NCBI GenBank assembly: GCA_019748395.1
Contig: JAIEPM010000503.1
Location: forward strand, 1-34,073
Source of the DNA: Candidatus Obscuribacterales bacterium
GTDB lineage: Bacteria > Cyanobacteriota > Vampirovibrionia > Obscuribacterales > Obscuribacteraceae
Length of the DNA stretch: 34,073 bases
Direction of reading: 5' to 3'
Shown: positions 31,992 through 34,073 of the stretch, in pieces
How positions within the stretch are numbered: position 1 is the first letter of the stretch
Layout of the letters: every line of letters begins with the position of its first letter
Notes under the pieces: model-generated
Told to the model about the DNA's origin: nothing
What the model saw: the letters and a program-made list of their open reading frames with translations, nothing else
The model's database searches: none
Made by a program: the position numbers and the translations under genes

Positions 31992-34073
31992 CTAGCCTTT
32001 GACCGTGGTTTCAATGGCGTTCAGCAAGCCATCGACCTTTTCGACTCCGGCATTGTCGACAAAAACAGCCAGAATTCCAACTGCTACTGCCGTCATTACA
32101 GTCAGCTTGTTATCGTTGCAAACAAATACGGCTTGCTGTAATTTACCCTTTTCCATTTTCTTGCTGGCTACATCGAGATGGCTGTGGATGGCTGTGCAAA
32201 GCGCACCCATAACATCTTTGTCGACCCCGCCTTGCAGAGTTGATGCGATCACCATGCCGTCATGGCCGACAATTAAACTGCCAATCACACCTTCGTATGT
32301 GTCGACTTTGCTTAGCAGGGTTTTGATACCTTCGCCGCGAGCAGCGCTGATCACACGGGCTGTTGTCAGTCCCGAGCCGATTTTTTCGCGCTTCTCACCG
32401 GCTTTGATGATGTTTTCGACGGCCTGAACGTCGATTAGCTGTCTGCCGATCGCTTTCATCGCGCCTTCTGCACCGCCTGCATCCTGCTTGGATGCTTGCA
32501 CTGATAGCTTGCCGAACTCCTTCATTTGCTGAGGCGGCTTGCTGTCCTGCTTTTTCTTGTCCTTCTTGTCTTTCTTGCTTTCCGGCGGCTTTTCTTCTGC
32601 TACCGGCGCAGACTCGGCAGCTGCCGCTGCTTCTTGCTTTTGCGCTTCGGCAGGGCTGAAATCCATGGATTTCTTTTCGCCTGCATCTTCGCCGAGCAAA
32701 TTGTCGAAAAGATCTCCGACTTCTTTGTCTGAGACATTCAAGAGTCCGCCCGCTGCCGGAGCTGCTTGTGGAGCTGCTGCCGGGGCTGCTTCCTCTTCCT
32801 TTTTCTTGTCTTGAGAATCTTCGGAAAGCAAGTTATCGAAGATGTCGGACATTTCGTTGTCGGAAACATTAACCACTCCGCTTGCTTCCGCTGGAGGTGC
32901 GGCTACCGGTTCGGGAGCTGCGGCTTGCGGCTGAGCTGAGAGGTCCGGTGCTTCATCTTCGGTCGGTAATTCCGTATCCTGACCGGTAACGGCGGCATTT
33001 ATGTGCGCCATCAGGCGATCTAAAGTGGACGGATTCCATTCGCCGAACACAGCCAGGATTGCAGAACCTACGTCAACCATGATGTTGACTTTATCGCCTG
33101 ATTTCAATATGGCCTGTCTGAGCTCGCCCATCTGCAACTTGGCAGTGCCCAGGTTTGTTGTACTGTGCATGGCCAGGGAGAGAGGTCCAAAAACATACTT
33201 CATTGCTGATAATGATTCTGTGTTGCTCAAGAGCAGTCCGTCTTTGCCCATTAATAGAGCACTTTCAACGCCGGGGAAGCTGGCCAGTTTATCCATTAGA
33301 GCTTGCAGGTCGGCGCCGCGGTCTACGGTCAGGACTTTCCATTTCGAACCACCTTCACCCTTTTCGGCTGACTTGATGATTCTTTCTACCGCGCCGGTAT
33401 CAAGCAACATCTGTCCGATCGTTTTCAAAGTGCCTGCACTTTGCTCGGGCTTCGCTGCTGCTGTTGCGGATAACTTGCCGAACTCTTTGACTGCTGTTTT
33501 AGCACTGCTGCCGGACTCACCCATTTTCGGACCGAATGATTGGGTCGCTTCCGGTGCGGCCGGTGCTGCCGGAGGAGGCGCTTGCGGAGCCGGTTCCGGG
33601 CTAGGCTCCGGAGCTGGAGCTTCTGTTTTAGGCTCATCAGCTAGAAGATTGTCAAAGAGGTCTGAAACATCGTTGTCGGTGACATTGAGGAGTCCGCCTG
33701 CCGGAGCTGCTGCTTCCGGGGCTGCTTCAACTGCTTTTTCTGCTGCCGGACTTTCTGCCGGTGCGAAATCTTTTTGAGCTTCATCTCCGACTAATGAACC
33801 GAAAATATCTTCGATGTCGTTACTGACGTCTCCGAAAAGACGACCGGCAGCTTCTTCGGCGGGGCTGGCCGCCGGAGCTTGAGGCGCTTCTTCGGGCTTG
33901 AGTTCAGCCGGGACTTCTTCCGGCTTGAGTGCTGCCGGAACTTCTTCTTCTGCTGAGGGAGCTTCCGCTTCGGCTTGAACTGCTTGAGATTCTTCCTTGA
34001 AAGTCGGCAGCTGCTCTGGTGCTCTTTTTGAAGGAACGCTTCCTGCTGCCTGAGTTTCTTCAGCAAAGAGAGA
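31992..34073 (-). CDS. Multi-Roadblock/LC7 domain protein, 5' end outside the window
   Basis: The track starts this at ATG 33524, but the same frame stays open to the window edge (694 codons), so that Met is internal and the gene is partial. Two Roadblock/LC7 domains are visible. One is in the middle (GVESALLMGKDGLLLSNTES, SAILAVFGEW); one is at the C-terminus (GVIGSLIVGHDGMVIASTLQ, AVGILAVFVDN). Each is preceded by an EFGKLS helix-like lead (FGKLSATAAAK, FGKLSVQASK). Long Ala/Pro/Glu linkers hold four copies of a motif like NVSDNxxxDLFDNLLxED. Roadblock proteins bind small GTPases of the MglA/Rag type and other partners. A regulatory scaffold is likely, but the partner gene is not in the window. 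Confidence 0.85.
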   Translation of the reverse strand, partial: SLFAEETQAAGSVPSKRAPEQLPTFKEESQAVQAEAEAPSAEEEVPAALKPEEVPAELKPEEAPQAPAASPAEEAAGRLFGDVSNDIEDIFGSLVGDEAQKDFAPAESPAAEKAVEAAPEAAAPAGGLLNVTDNDVSDLFDNLLADEPKTEAPAPEPSPEPAPQAPPPAAPAAPEATQSFGPKMGESGSSAKTAVKEFGKLSATAAAKPEQSAGTLKTIGQMLLDTGAVERIIKSAEKGEGGSKWKVLTVDRGADLQALMDKLASFPGVESALLMGKDGLLLSNTESLSAMKYVFGPLSLAMHSTTNLGTAKLQMGELRQAILKSGDKVNIMVDVGSAILAVFGEWNPSTLDRLMAHINAAVTGQDTELPTEDEAPDLSAQPQAAAPEPVAAPPAEASGVVNVSDNEMSDIFDNLLSEDSQDKKKEEEAAPAAAPQAAPAAGGLLNVSDKEVGDLFDNLLGEDAGEKKSMDFSPAEAQKQEAAAAAESAPVAEEKPPESKKDKKDKKKQDSKPPQQMKEFGKLSVQASKQDAGGAEGAMKAIGRQLIDVQAVENIIKAGEKREKIGSGLTTARVISAARGEGIKTLLSKVDTYEGVIGSLIVGHDGMVIASTLQGGVDKDVMGALCTAIHSHLDVASKKMEKGKLQQAVFVCNDNKLTVMTAVAVGILAVFVDNAGVEKVDGLLNAIETTVKG
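32684..33830 (-). repeat. Four copies of a DLFDNLL linear motif in the Roadblock protein
   Basis: Copies lie at about 33780-33830 (NDIEDIFGSLVGDE), 33633-33686 (NVTDNDVSDLFDNLLADE), 32818-32877 (NVSDNEMSDIFDNLLSED) and 32684-32749 (NVSDKEVGDLFDNLLGED). They are short acidic amphipathic helices in disordered linkers, two before each Roadblock domain. The frame enters the window as SLFAEE, perhaps the tail of a fifth copy. Confidence 0.75.

Noticed and set aside
32526-32814. Repetitive stretch checked as a possible CRISPR or DNA tandem repeat
   Set aside because: The repetition is at protein level (Ala/Glu/Pro/Lys codons and the DLFDNLL motif); there are no regularly spaced identical DNA repeats. 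I saw no CRISPR array, IS element or integrase in the window.
33001-33777. 258-aa plus-strand ORF antisense to the Roadblock gene
   Set aside because: A shadow of the Ala/Pro/Glu-rich coding frame on the other strand; Ser/Ala/Gly-rich low complexity and no start signal.

Overview
This is a 34 kb chromosomal segment of a bacterium of roughly 50% GC, with dense, mostly short-spaced genes and Shine-Dalgarno starts. Two large GT-C type membrane glycosyltransferases, two Ser/Thr kinases with C-terminal extracytoplasmic repeats, a multi-Roadblock protein, an envelope DsbD and a full reductive pyrimidine catabolism operon fit a large-genome environmental Gram-negative-type lineage. The non-photosynthetic sister lineage of Cyanobacteria (Melainabacteria/Obscuribacterales) is my best guess. 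That is inference, because no taxonomic marker is present.

Layout. 1-712: a hairpin-rich non-coding stretch, a tRNA-Lys(UUU) on the minus strand with its terminator, and a promoter. 713-5792: a four-gene plus-strand operon for uracil/thymine degradation (class III aminotransferase, beta-ureidopropionase, PreT, PreA); dihydropyrimidinase is missing from the window. 5903-8620: three poorly known proteins. 8686-11591: RecQ helicase and a secreted protein of unknown function with a leaderless-type start.

11656-16068 is the most interesting part. A minus-strand operon encodes a DUF692/MNIO oxidase and its DUF2063 (BufC/HvfC-like) partner. A 52-codon gene that is too short for the ORF track precedes them. 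It has a strong ribosome binding site and its product ends in a Cys-x-Cys segment, so it looks like a RiPP precursor. A small secreted protein with internal repeats and no mature cysteine is translationally coupled behind the oxidase. About 1.3 kb further on, beyond an amidase gene, lies a second small peptide gene ending in a Cx3Cx3C motif, directly upstream of a GRDP-like protein. Together these look like an undescribed peptide-modification island.

16242-18196: a DUF1963 protein and class 2 dihydroorotate dehydrogenase (PyrD), which has the class 1 style SCPN motif. 18214-27646: two paralogous GT-C membrane proteins flank two tandem, paralogous receptor-like Ser/Thr kinases; the second GT-C and both kinases form one minus-strand operon. 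27820-29382: a GH1 glycosidase, divergent from that operon across a palindrome carrying TATAAT on both strands. 29481-31927: DsbD and a Bcp-type peroxiredoxin, an envelope redox/peroxide defence pair ending at a bidirectional terminator. 31992-34073: a protein with at least two Roadblock/LC7 domains joined by Ala/Pro/Glu-rich linkers with repeated DLFDNLL motifs; it is cut by the window end.
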